Assembly (NCBI RefSeq): GCF_932526225.1
Contig: NC_064034.1
Coordinates: 9,735,387-9,799,386, forward strand
From: Nematostella vectensis
Lineage: Eukaryota; Cnidaria; Anthozoa; Actiniaria; Edwardsiidae
Reading direction: 5' to 3'
DNA length: 64,000 nt
Position 1 is the first letter of the stretch; each line of letters begins with the position of its first letter. Both the position numbers and the translations under genes were made by a program. Below, in pieces: positions 24,201 through 36,017 of the stretch. Under the pieces are notes generated by a model, which saw only the letters and a list, made by a program, of their open reading frames with translations, searched no databases and was not told where the DNA came from.

Positions 24201-27200
24201 GTTATAGACAATTCTGTTTAGTGTAGCACACTAGAGACCTATGAGCTCTGATTTCCTCCAAAACTAACTGTCAAATTGCTGCTTGAATTCAGAGTGAAAG
24301 ACATTAGAAGTGTCTACATTGATACAACGTTCTGCCTGCCCAAAATGATGTCCATCCCTAGTAGAGTAAGTTTGTTCCCAACCCTATGGGCTACATACCA
24401 CGTGGTACACTATGGGCTCCATATAGTACTGCTACATGGTACATTATGGGCTATTTACTACAGTACATGGTACAGTACACTTTGCTACATATCACTTACA
24501 TGATACACTATGGCTGTAGGCTATAGGCTGCACCAAAACCCATACTTAGTATTTCACATAGTATGTAAGCATTTTGAAATAATTTACTCATAGCTAGCTG
24601 ACCCTTACATTTTTTTAGAAGGAGACAAATGATGCAATTTTCAAAGTGATTGACAGGTGAGATACTAAACTGTAGAACTAGGAACAAACAGAAAAATAGA
24701 ATCAGGAATGTTTAGGGGAAAATTTCATTTTTTCACCTTATAATGATTGGGTAACAGACACAATATTCTAAAGGTAATGATCTTTAAAAGAAGCGATAAG
24801 TACATTAACAGACAAACGGTTTTGATTTCTGGTTGAGACACAAATAAGTCATTTTAAAAGAGCTTCATGCTTTCTCATCTGGTAATTTCTATATAAAAAA
24901 ATCAAAATTATAAATCCAATACAAAGCCTTTCTAGGCTTGGCGCAAGGATCTAGAATGAGATACCAGCTTCGCTAAGAGACAAACCCAAAAAAGCTTTAA
25001 AAAATGAATTACACCTTCTGTTATTGGATACTTCAACAAGATGTGATGACTACGTTGGTGTCTCACAAATAGGCAAAGCAGTAGGATACAACATCGCCCA
25101 AAATAAATATTTTTACCCCATTCTGCAAAACACTGTTTTTAAGAAAAACAGCATTAATAAACTTTCTTATCCCAATACTTTGCTTTTATTTTGTTAAATT
25201 ACCCAACTTCTACTTTTTTTCTTCTGTGTTTGTATTGGATTTTCTTGTTTTACTATAGTCTTTTCTGTTTGTGCGTGCATTACTACTGCGTGCATGTGTG
25301 TGTGTGTGTGTTTGTACTTTTTTGTTGTCTTTTTTTTCCATGAATATAAATAAAAAATATGATAGAACAATTATTCAAATATATTTAAAACTCAACCCAC
25401 CTTGATTAGCTATGCTATTTGTGGGTTGAGTAAGCACTAAAATGTAAAATTGAAAGAAATTAAATTAAATTAAAACAGACCTAAACAGACCTGGATAATT
25501 AGTGGGTTTAATAGAAGCTTGTGTTCCCTAGTCCCAACATGGACATTCTTAATTTAATACAATAACAGGATTTTAAATGCAAAGCACTGTGTAATAGGTG
25601 ATATACAAATGCTTCTGCTTTTATTTTAGAGGACCATATGCTAATTATAACGTTTTATACCCAGATGGTTCAGCCAGGGAGCAGAACATGTTGTTAGTCT
25701 GCAATGCAAGTCAAAGTATGGGTACGAGTATATGCTCAAGTCAATTGCCATATACTACAAGATTAAGGTGAGATAACCTTCACAGTGCAATGCATGCTAG
25801 TGTGGCCAACCTGAAAAAAATAGGATAGGATATTTACTGTACAGGACTTACTGTAAAGTTAGATGTTCTTTGATGTTGAGATGTTAAACTAGTTGATAAC
25901 AGATATCCAAATGGTGAGATATCTAAGATGATATAACCATCCCATCTGATTGTTTCTCTCAGATACATGTTAGTGATGAGAGGCTAGAGATGTACCGTTA
26001 TTTATCCGATATGATTCAACACTTTACTACAGATGCAAGCAAGACAAGAATCCATGCATGCCACTGGAAGGTATCAGCGTATTATATCCACACACTGCCA
26101 TACATTTGATTCTTGATAAAAACTCAGGGTGGGGTCCAGAGTAGGATTTCACTGACCAATTAAAGCCACATTGTCACCAGCTACTTCCGGTCGATTACGT
26201 AACAATATCCGATGATTTTTAACGGAAAACGCGAAAAATATTTCAAAATATTGAAAACAGTTCAAATGGGCACCATTAGTTTTGGTAACAGATCACTAGA
26301 TCTATCCAGAAACCCTTTCTATCCATATAAGCACATGAACCAACCATCGTTACCAACGAAGCGGCAGGGCAAAAACACAAGTCACCAGGTCGCCGAAAAT
26401 GTGCAATAGTCCGATCAACATATTGATATTTTTTTACGTATTTTTATTTTTGCAAGTCAAACGTTTTAATGGAAAGTCACTTTGTCAACATCGCTCTCTT
26501 CACTCACCATTTCGTTCTTCTGAGTCCAAGAGAGCGAAGTGAATTTCCCATGGGCGGACAATAGTAGCCAGACAATTGGCGCAACCGAAACACCGGGCAA
26601 GGACGTGATTGGCTTATGGGCTGGCATCCCTTCTCCGACGTCAATATATTTCTCCTCCTCAAAGAAAAGCGAAGGTGGAGGGGGGGGGGGGGGGGGGGGA
26701 GTTTTTCTTGCTCGAGGATCCAGCGTTGCTTTTTTCCGGCTGCAAGGATACCCCGTGAAGGGAAGTGGGCTGTTGCTAGCATGGGGCGAGCAACGCACTT
26801 TTGATAAAAAATGTTGACGTTTTTTTTCACATACAAAAATAGAAAATCAGGGTGCGTAGCGCCCTTTACGCATATGTGTTTATCAAGTGGGACTTTTTCC
26901 ATATTTGGGAATTGTTTTATTTGAAGGAAAGAAAAACAGTTACAGTTTTGGAGCTTATACATACCTGTGCGTACTAGTCAAAATGACCATGCTATGCGCC
27001 TGTAAAAAACACCGTTGTATTGCCAAAATAATGGAGAACTTGTCGGAGAGTAGGCTCGGTTGTAGTGGAGGATTTCAACAGAAAATCACAACGGCTGGAA
27101 ACCGAGCCTTGTCAGGGAGAAGGAGATTTTTCGAATATTTGCCGCGTATACCATTCGTTCCGCACTCCCACCAGTTTTCACGTTTCTGGCGACGCTGCGA

Positions 27201-30200
27201 CCTGTTGACCTGGCCTGACTGACTATTTTTCTACTCTATTTTCTAGAATTCAGATTCATCAACACTACCATGTGGGCTTGTGCTGCCGAATGGGCTAGAG
27301 CCGAAAGTTCTACGAATTCGGCCGTCTACTTTTTGGTTTGCACAGCGTCCCCAGCCTCTCCCTGCTGACAACATCAAGTAAGCACACTTCTTAGCCTGAC
27401 AACATCAAGTAAGCACCCTCCTTAGCCTATCAACATTAAGTAAGCACGCTCCTTCGTCTGACAACATCAAGTAAGCACGCTCCTTAGCCTATCAACATCA
27501 AGTAAGCACGCTCCTTAGCCTGACAACATTAAGTAAGCACGCTCCTTAGCCTATCAACATCAAGTAAGCACGCTCCTTAGCCTGACAACATCAACTAAGC
27601 ACGCTCCTTAGCCTGACAACATCAACTAAGCACGCTCCTTTGTCTGACAACATCAAGTAAGCACGCTCCTTAGTCTGACAACATCAAGTAAGCACGCTCC
27701 TTCGTCTGACAACATGAAGTAAGCACGCGCCTTCGTCTGACAACATCAAGTAAGCACGCTCCTTAGCCTGACAACATCAAGTACGCACGCTCCTTCGTCT
27801 GACAACATCAAGTAAGCACGCGCCTTCGTCTATCAACATCAAGTAAGCACGCTCCTTAGCCTGACAACATCAAGTAAGCACGCTCCTTCGTCTGACAACA
27901 TCAAGTAAGCAGGCTCCTTAGCCTATCAACATGAAGTAAGCACGCTCCTTAGCCTATCAACATCAAGTAAGCACGCTCCTTAGCCTGACAACATCAAGTA
28001 AGCATGCTCCTTAGTCTGACAACATCAAGTAAGCACGCTCCTTAGCCTGACAACATCAAGTAAGCATGCTCCTTAGTCTGACAACATCAAGTAAGCACGC
28101 TCCTTCGTCTGACAACATCAAGTAAGCACGCTCCTTCGTCTGACAACATCAAGTAAGCACGCTCCTTCGTCTGACAACATCAAGTAAGCAGGCTCCTTAG
28201 CCTATCAACATGAAGTAAGCACGCTCCTTAGCCTATCAACATCAAGTAAGCACGCTCCTTAGCCTGACAACATCAAGTAAGCATGCTCCTTAGTCTGACA
28301 ACATCAAGTAAGCACGCTCCTTAGCCTGACAACATCAAGTAAGCACGCTCCTTAGCCTGACAACATCAAGTAAGCACGCTCCTTCGTCTGACAACATCAA
28401 GTAAGCACGCTCCTTAGCCTGACAACATCAAGTAAGCACGCTCCTTCGTCTGACAACATCAAGTAAGCACGCTCCTTCGTCTGACAACATCAAGTAAGCA
28501 CGCTCCTTCGTCTGACAACATCAAGTAAGCACGCTCCTTCGTCTGACAACATCAAGTAAGCAGGCTCCTTAGCCTATCAACATGAAGTAAGCACGCTCCT
28601 TAGCCTATCAACATCAAGTAAGCACGCTCCTTAGCCTGACAACATCAAGTAAGCATGCTCCTTAGTCTGACAACATCAAGTAAGCACGCTCCTTAGCCTG
28701 ACAACATCAAGTAAGCATGCTCCTTAGTCTGACAACATCAAGTAAGCACGCTCCTTCGTCTGACAACATCAAGTAAGCACACTCCTTAGCCTATCAACAT
28801 CAAGTAAGCACGCTCCTTAGCCTGACAACATCAAGTAAGCATGCTCCTTAGTCTGACAACATCAAGTAAGCACGTGCCTTAGCCTATCAACATGAAGTAA
28901 GCACGCTCCTTAGCCTATCAACATCAAGTAAGCACGCTCCTTAGCCTGACAACATCAAGTAAGCATGCTCCTTAGTCTGACAACATCAAGTAAGCACGTG
29001 CCTTAGCCTATCAACATGAAGTAAGCACGCTCCTTAGCCTATCAACATCAAGTAAGCACGCGCCTTCGTCTATCAACATCAAGTAAGCACGTGCCTTAGA
29101 CTGACAACATCAAGTAAGCACGCTCCTTCGTCTGACAACATCAAGTAAGCACGCTCCTTCGTCTGACAACATCAAGTAAGCACGCTCCTTCGTCTGACAA
29201 CATCACTCCTTAGACTGACAACATCAAGTAAGCACGCTCCTTAGCCTATCTTTTAGTACCAATTGATAGTATCAGAATCCACATTTTACGTGGCTTAAAC
29301 TGTACGTTTTGCTATTAAAGAGCCCTTTTCAGCCACACCATAGTGTTTTCTAACAATATTGGAAGACAGATTATGAGAAGAAATCTTAAAATAGCCATCT
29401 AAAATTAAAATATCTTGCAATATTTAACAAATTTAATCGAAAATATTGCAATAGATTACCAAAATCAGCCGATGGAAATGTGTGCTTTCTCGCACTTGGT
29501 ACTTTGCTAGGATGAGAAAATGGTGGCAGATATTTGCTAATGCTTCATAAAAGGATGTTTCCTTTATTAAACAGAGCTGTATTATCTTTATAATAGGTAT
29601 TGCAAAGAGCAGAAGATGTGGCGTGTGGTCCACTCCATGCATGCCTCCATGGAAGAGGTATATTTGATTTGATTTTTTTACCTAATCTACCGACCGCGAC
29701 AAACTATTACTTACCTTCACCAGAAAAAGGTGCATATTTGATATGCAAATGGGTAATTCATTTTTCCATATAATTTATTTTTGCAACACTTTATTTTCGG
29801 GTTTTTATTATTTTTGTAAAAAAAAAGACAAGCCACTTTATTTTCGCGATTTGCAAATTAGGGTCAATAAAATCAAGCAAGTGGGATTGAAAAGTGCTAT
29901 AATCATCAAAAGTAATTATTAGTGTAAAAAAAAAACAGCAAAAATCTAAGACAAGGTGTATCCATAAAGCTTTTTAGACGGTTAAAAGTTCAGTCAAAGT
30001 CTTTTGTGTAATCACTTCATTTTCGCGTGGAAACAATCTACTAGTACAGACTTGTGGTTCACAGATCCGTGACCTGGTTGGCTACCTCCGCCCGGAACAC
30101 GTGCACCCAAACGTTGAGCCAGGAGGGTTGTACACCATGGACGACGCCAAAAAATGGTGAGATCATTTATCCACCCTCATGGTGAGATCATTTATCCACT

Positions 30201-32785
30201 CTCATGGAGAGATCATTTATCCATCCTCATAATAGGATCATTTATCCACCCTCATGGTGAGATTATTTATCCACCCTCATGGGGAAATCATTTATCCACC
30301 CTCATTGGGAGATCATTTATCCACCCTCATGGTGAGATCATTTATCCACCCTCGTGGTGAGATTTTTTATCCACCCTCATGGTTAGATCATTTATCCACC
30401 CTCATGGTGAGATCATTTATCCACCCTCATGGGGAGATCATTTATCCACCCTCATGGTAAGATTATTTATCCACCCTCATGGTGAGATTTTTTATCCACC
30501 CTCATGGTTAGATCATTTATCCACCCTCATGGTGAGATCATTTATCCACCCTCATGGGGAGATCATTTATCCACCCTCATGGTAAGATTATTTATCCACC
30601 CTCATGGTGAGATTTTTTATCCACCCTCATGGTTAGATCATTTATCCACCCTCATGGTGAGATCATTTATCCACCCTCATGGTAAGATTATTTATCCACC
30701 CTCATGGTGAGATTATTTATCATCCCTCTTGGAAAGATAATTTATCTACTCTCATGGTGAGATTATATATCTACTATCATGGGAATATCATTTATCCACC
30801 CCTTGCCTTTATTGTGGAAGAAACTAAAACGAGCTCACCCTCCTAAGTAAACAGAATGAGCGGTTAACACTTACACTAGGGCTTTACTCTTTAGGCTTAG
30901 CGATCTGACACGCGGCGATCCCGGTGACGAGAAAGACATCGATGATGCGTTTAGGACACTGTGTAGTGCAGGCAAAAAAAAGCGCTGCAAGAAAGCGCCA
31001 AGTGCGTCAGGTACTGTATGTAATGCTCTTGTCAACACAGCTTACTTTTCAGGGAAGTGGTATAACTAGAAAGACTACAGACGCAGGTGGTCTGCGTAGT
31101 CGTGGTGAAATCAGGGAAATAAATCAACACAAGGGTAAAATGGTATGTTAACCCCTCGGTGAAAACATAGTAGTGTCGCTGAGTTTACCTTTTGGCTTTT
31201 GCTCCGACGAATGGCAAATGCTCCAAACGTCAGCGAGACTTCAGTTTTCACGGAAGCAAAAACATACCATTTCAACCTTGTGTTGATTTATTTACCTTTC
31301 ATGAAGTTCAGCTGTCTATTGGTGCCTCATTATAATAAGCTTACCTTATAATTTAGCTTTTATTTAATTGCTAACGTCTTTCTGTTTTTTCCAGTCACTG
31401 ATTTCTTTAGAGAGCTCGGGCTGGAAGATGATGATGTCCCTGTGGCTCCCCTTCCACCCAAACGGAGGAGAAGAACTAAAACACCTGATGCAAACCCTGC
31501 CCGCCCTTCAGAAGGTAAGGAAACACGTGCTGGGAAGCCCGTCTCTTCTTTGGAAGGAAGGGAAACACCTTGCGCCAGTCCTTCACGCCTTGTAAAAGAA
31601 GAGAAGTCACCCTCCTGCTATCCACCGGAAAAAGAGGGGATCCAAGATATCTATAAAGACGGTCAAGTCGAGAAAGACGACCAGAGAACGATTAATGAAG
31701 GAAAGTCAGACTCAGAGTCAGACTCTCCGGCGCAAGAGGAGAATGATGATGAGAAAACTAATATACGTTTCGGGGAAGAGAGGAGGGAGTTAGCTTGTCC
31801 AGGTGGAGACAAAATGGAAAGCACCGCTCAAGTAATTGTGGATTGTTTGAGTACAGTCAAAGTAACTAATCTGTCTAGTGTACAAGATGTAACAAGTCAT
31901 GAAAAACAAAGCAGTGGTGTCGTTGCTGCTGAAACCGCACCTCAATACGGGGACTTATTGATGTCAGATAGAGAGGATAACCGCTCAGTAGCTGTAAAAA
32001 CTGATAAGGGAAACTATAGAGAGGAGTCCAAACGTATTTTAAGTGTGGCACAGGAAACTAGAGTACCGAGTATAGATAGTATTGAACGTGTCGAGGAAGA
32101 CTCAGCATCATACAGGGAGCATGTCACAGAGAAAACTCCGCAGGTTTGCATTGAGAGCGGTGAGGGCGACGCGGCACACAAATCTGAGTCGGTGTATGAG
32201 AGCATCGAGGATAATTCCCAACATAACAATAGGCTAAGGTCAGTTCCTCGCCTGGGGAATACCTTTGAGAGCGCGAGAAGAGATAGACGTGATGTTGGAG
32301 AGGGGGGTTGTCACATTGCGGAGTCCTCAACAATGCATGCTGAGGAATCCGATGTGAAAGTCGGTCAAGGAAATGAGCTCCCTGTTGTCGAGCACTTCTT
32401 GGGCGGCCGCAACTCTTGCAAAACGTCATCGGTACAACTGACTGATTCTAAACCACGTGGGAGTTCTGTAGCAATAATAAATCAGCCGATTAAGGTCCCT
32501 GATGTCAATGCTCCAGGGATAGCCATCGTTTGTCAAACGTCCTCGGGGCATCAGACTGACTCTAAACCACGTGGGGATGATGTGTCACTACACAGACAGG
32601 GTGACCACCTTGCAGGGCTTGTTAGCGCAGGCGAGGTGCGATCCCCGGGTTGTAGCCCTGAGGATGTGCTTGCGGTTCCGGCCTCCCCTGGTTTAGTTCC
32701 TCCTAGCAGCGGGGCTCTGACTGATTTATATCAAAGGCTTCATGCTGGTGAAAATATTGCAGCAAAGTCCATGTCTTTTCGGTAG
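21252..32785 (+). CDS. DCLRE1C: Artemis (SNM1C), metallo-beta-lactamase/beta-CASP DNA endonuclease of end joining
   Basis: Coding exons: 21252-21360, 22030-22081, 22148-22229, 22339-22398, 22745-22800, 23138-23178, 23788-23848, 24293-24365, 24619-24656, 25665-25767, 25963-26070, 27247-27377, 29597-29657, 30065-30156, 30895-31010, 31395-32785; phases agree and total about 857 aa. The ATG at 21252 matches the known start of human Artemis (MSxF.G...EYP.ISID). Metal-binding motifs are all present: SHCHRDHM (H33, H35, D37, H38), AGHC (H114), TGDFR (D135), YIDTTFC (D164). Beta-CASP signatures include [26 protein letters not shown] and SMHASMEEI with the conserved His. The single 464-codon last exon is acidic, Ser-rich and probably disordered, with a basic cluster PPKRRRRTK at its start. 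It ends [17 protein letters not shown], closely resembling the vertebrate C-terminal tail (YEKLATGESIAVKK). Family role: DNA-PKcs-dependent hairpin opening and end trimming in NHEJ. A polyadenylation signal lies at 32873. Confidence 0.96.
23681..23756 (+). repeat. Dispersed repeat, copy A (poly-C ended)
   Basis: A ~75-bp stretch with the core CTTTTTCC, ATGATAC, TGACTG and GCACCC followed by poly-C closely matches 52514-52583. It lies in Artemis intron 6 and was mistaken for an open frame. It is part of an uncharacterised interspersed family. Confidence 0.65.
24386..24530 (+). repeat. Degenerate tandem repeat just inside Artemis intron 8
   Basis: Four or five diverged units of about 27-36 bp share TATGGGCT and CATGGTACA cores. 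The array begins about 20 bp downstream of the 5' splice site at 24365/24366. Confidence 0.6.
26100..27246 (+). other. Artemis intron 11: no coding exon; poly-G run
   Basis: The intron between exons 11 and 12 contains a long G run at about 26680-26699 within purine-rich sequence. The open frames across it (proline- or glycine-rich) follow the homopolymer and lack splice-compatible boundaries. It is probably made of repeat-derived sequence. Confidence 0.45.
27365..29250 (+). repeat. 31-bp minisatellite, about 60 copies, built from the Artemis exon 12 end plus its splice donor
   Basis: Exon 12 ends CTGACAACATCAA|GTAAGC at 27377/27378. The repeat unit contains exactly these 13 exon bases, the donor GTAAGCACGCTCC and then TTAGCC or TCGTC before the next copy. 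About 60 tandem donors follow over 1.9 kb. Variants (AGCCT/CGTCT, GACAAC/ATCAAC, CACG/CATG) recur in blocks: the AGGCTCC variant at 27911, 28190 and 28562 is spaced by 9 and 12 whole units, showing higher-order duplication. Many copies also carry CTCCTTAG just upstream of the exon-derived bases, an acceptor-like motif. Confidence 0.95.
29444..29577 (+). repeat. Dispersed repeat upstream of Artemis exon 13 (copy of 43730-43851)
   Basis: AAAATATTGCAA, then CAAAATCAG, TGGAAATG, TTGGTACTT and AAAATGGTGGC are shared in order with a segment of Patched intron 12. In this copy the repeat ends about 20 bp before the 3' splice site at 29597. Confidence 0.65.
30154..30805 (+). repeat. 25-bp minisatellite, about 26 copies, starting at the Artemis exon 14 donor
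   Basis: Exon 14 ends ..AAAAATG|GTGAGA at 30156/30157. The unit starts with GTGAGATCATTTATCCACCC and ends TCATG, so every copy recreates ATG|GTGAGA; variants carry GTAAGA, GTTAGA or GGGAGA. A 125-bp (five-unit) higher-order period is visible between 30254 and 30710. Open frames reading repeated [12 protein letters not shown] are translations of the array. Confidence 0.95.
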
Positions 32786-35640
32786 TTTTTTTTTATATAA
32801 AGAATTACACTCACCATTTAGAAGAAAGAAAAAGAAATTCTATTATATTTTTATCGAAAAATATCGAATAATAATAAAATCTTAAATTCCAGTCCAAAAA
32901 TTCGCTCTTATCAATACAAATCTTTATACCATATTTTGTTGCTGCCTTTTTTTTCTCCAAAAATGATACATCGATCAATTTATCCACTGCCATTTTTATG
33001 CTCGCTACTCACCACTATCGCTGGATAAATAGTGAGTCACGAACCAATCAGGCTGCATCAGACTCGTAGCCAGTCGTTATTTGCTGTTGCGCGGTAACCC
33101 ACAGGCACCCTGTAAAGCGGAGACAAAAAAAATATGAATTCCGCACCCTGACCGTCATACACAGTGCGATTCTTCAACCTCCCGCCTGCATCGCGCGCCG
33201 TCTGGGTACGAGACTGTATGGCGAATATTCTTAGATGGCCTTTTCCCAAATACTGCAAAAAACGTCGATTATGTGACGTTTATTTTATCTTTTCCACTTT
33301 ATGCTAAACTGACATGTTCGAAAATAAAAAATGTAAAAGATTAAAAGTTTTTTTTTTTTTTCATTTTGCGCGCGAAAAGTCGACAATGAAAGAAGAGTCC
33401 CAGTATTTTGCACACGCACATTAATTTTTCTGGGTCATGGTGACAATGCCTGAGTCATTGTGAAAATGATTATGTCCCTAGTGATATTCGATCGTACTTT
33501 CTGGTCAGAAAATCATTTTTTTGTGATTGAAAACTGCTGTGAACGGGAACTACGATTTGTTTTCCTCCAGAAGAACCTATTACTCTCTTCTGCTGTGATA
33601 CTGTTGAAATTCAAACGAACTTAGCCATCCACAGGCTACGATGATGGTTTTCATCAGTCAGTTTTGACCCTGGCTTCAGTGTAACTAAATCATTTCACCC
33701 CAATAGATGCCCTTCCAATGTTACAACTAAATGTATCATCTCTTCCCACTTTTGACCTCGCTCTGCTGGTATACGCGAGTATATTCTGTTTTGAGAAGAC
33801 CTTTCTTTTAGTGTCAGTTATAGTTAAATCTGAAGACTTTTTTTAAGTTTTGTGAACATTATGTGTTCTTTTACTTGTCGACGTTGGGCGTTGTAATCTA
33901 CATACGAACAGGGGCGTGTGTGGCCAGAATTTTTCATATGATACAGACGTTCTGAAATTTCAAATGTATTATTTTTTATCAGAAATCACAGCTGGACGAA
34001 AAACATACACCCAGTCACGAAAAATAGCTCAATAGGGTCTGCATAAAAACGGTTCAGTAGTGTCTGCGCGAAAAATATAGCTCTATATGTTCTGCGTGAC
34101 AAACATAGTTTAAAAGGTTTTGCGTGACAAACATATTTCAATATGGTTTGCGCGACGAAAATAGCTTAATAGGGTCTGCGTAAAAAACGGTGCAGTAGCT
34201 AGGGATTTCGTGAAAAAATTTAGCCCAATAGGGTCTGCGTAGCAAACATAGACCAATAGGCAGATAGGGTATGCGTGACAAAGAGTTCAATAGAGTTTGC
34301 GTTTGTTTTAATATGGGGTTTGCGTGACAAACATCATTGAGCTATCAAGAGCTGTAGGGCAGATGCCAAGCAGACGTGACTCACTCAACAAAACGAACAA
34401 ATATAGAGACTCTCGCCCTTCCAAATTATGGTAACCCAGTAAGAAACTGCCGATGGGCTGCTTATTATATGTTCTGTATATTATTTTTTAGCCGGCTGGA
34501 TCACTCATATTTTTCTCAACTTGGCCGTGTTTTTTTAAGCAAATTTATTTGCTTGGTTTTCTTGACCTATCTCTTGTTCTGGAACCCATGTCGCCTAGTT
34601 TCCCCATTTGCTCGCTCCTTCAATTTTATAGAAGGTAAATACAGCCGCCCTCGTAAAAGAAAGTGGCCGCTTTATGAAAAGAGTGAAAGCTCTAAAGAGA
34701 TGCTCATTAGAGAGCCTGGAGGTATGACTGTTACTGAGGCCCCCTGGTCGCCTTGGCTCTCCCATGTGGCTTTTAGTAGCGCGTTATGGGTGTGAGAGGT
34801 CGAACTTGACTGATTTCTCACCCGCAGTCGTTTGTAGGAGCCGGGGTAAGCTTCTAAATCTAAATAAATACCTCCACTGCTTTGGATTTCAGGTAACTAA
34901 GAATATTCTCATTGCCTGATGGTTATCTTTGAACTCCTCGAATTAAACTTGGAAATGTGCTCATTTAAACTCAGTTGAACGGGTATAATCAAACTCATCA
35001 TAGAAAAGTCGTATCATAGCGCAGTTTTCAAGTCTGAGGCCTGAAAAACGCTTGGTTACATTTTTGCACGGATCTCTCTCAATCTTTGAAGCTTTGCCTC
35101 TCACCCCTCTCATACTCTTTCTAATATAAATCAGCTCGTTTCATGAGCTGTTGCGTTGAATGTACTTTTTCGTGTGCAGGTATTACCTAGCTGAAGTCAA
35201 GGCGTATATTTAACCGAGTTTTTTATTTTTTATTTTAGTACAGTTGCTTGACTTTTTTTTCCAGTACGAGTCGCGACTCGCCAAAGTGCCGAAGCGCGCG
35301 CCTGCTCCGCGCCATTGCTATGCCTTATTTGGAAAACTGCCTAGGCGGTCTTGGCGGGTAAACTGGGTTCAACGCTCCTCTATAGTGCTATTGATGGTTG
35401 GTTCCGATATGTCCGCAAATGAGTTCGGGGAAGCAGATCCCAAAACGCTAGCAAATCTCTCCAACAAATTGCTATAAACTTGGTTGATAACCTCGGTTAA
35501 TTGACGAAGATGGGGACACGAGCGCCCAGCAATGTAACCATGTTATTCTTGGGGATTGCCCGTCGCCGTTGTGGGCCAGGTTTTGTCATTTTTTGACAGG
35601 AGTAGATATTGAATGATAGTCCTCGCAGTGTGTGTGGTCT
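32786..35640. other. Intergenic region between Artemis and Patched; one tandem repeat, no gene
   Basis: After the Artemis polyadenylation signal the sequence is AT-rich. A 139-codon open frame at 34376-34795 has no recognisable domain and no supporting splice or promoter context, so I do not call it. A degenerate tandem array lies at 34018-34335. Confidence 0.5.
34018..34335. repeat. Degenerate ~34-bp tandem repeat
   Basis: About nine diverged units with the core CAATAGGGTCTGCGTGACAA followed by ACATAG. It is the only minisatellite-like array in the window not placed in an intron near a splice donor. Confidence 0.8.
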
Positions 35641-35679
35641 ACCCATCCTAATAATGCATGCACCCCGATTTATTCGCCT

Positions 35680-36017
35680 CGCTTCTCAGCCAATCAGGTG
35701 CGCGCGGCTGTGACGTTTTCGCACTCATCTCGAGCGAGATCGCCTTCCTGTGTCCCGACTGGTGCTCATGTTACAACTCGCTCTCTCTCATGTGAGTGTC
35801 GTTGCTTATTACCGCACCGTGAACCATGATTTCTGGCCTAAATGGCAAGCGTTTGGGTCCGGGATCAGACAAAAGATTTAGTGGATTGCTTAAGGGACTG
35901 GCTTAAGTGGAGAACAGGCAAGCGTAAAGGGGAAATAAGGCAGTATTTGTCTGGTATATCACTCGACCTGAGGCATTCGCCGCGTGGCTGTTCGAATTCA
36001 AGTCATCCTAACCAAAC
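35680..36017 (+). promoter_or_regulatory. Putative promoter/5' UTR of Patched
   Basis: The stretch is more CpG-rich than its surroundings. A CCAATCAG box (NF-Y type) lies at 35690-35697, followed within 25 bp by TGACGT-like sequence. An in-frame TAA lies 9 bp upstream of the Patched ATG at 36018. No perfect GLI site (TGGGTGGTC) was found between 34.8 and 37.5 kb, so Hedgehog feedback control is not supported by this interval alone. Confidence 0.45.

Noticed and set aside
25632-25664. An earlier acceptor (TTTTAG at 25629) for Artemis exon 10
   Set aside because: It gives a frame that loses the conserved CKSKYGYEY motif; the acceptor at 25664 restores both phase and the motif.
26466-26962. Proline- or glycine-rich open frames around 26.7 kb
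   Set aside because: They span a poly-G run inside an Artemis intron and depend on the homopolymer length.
30154-30710. Open frames encoding repeated [12 protein letters not shown]
   Set aside because: They are translations of the 25-bp intronic array; each frame simply follows the repeat period and lies after a clear splice donor.
27365-30805. Regularly spaced repeats resembling a CRISPR array
   Set aside because: Units are directly tandem with no unique spacers, lie inside introns of a eukaryotic gene and derive from splice junction sequence.
34376-34795. 139-codon open frame upstream of Patched
   Set aside because: No recognisable domain, no splice or promoter signals, and composition like the surrounding non-coding DNA.
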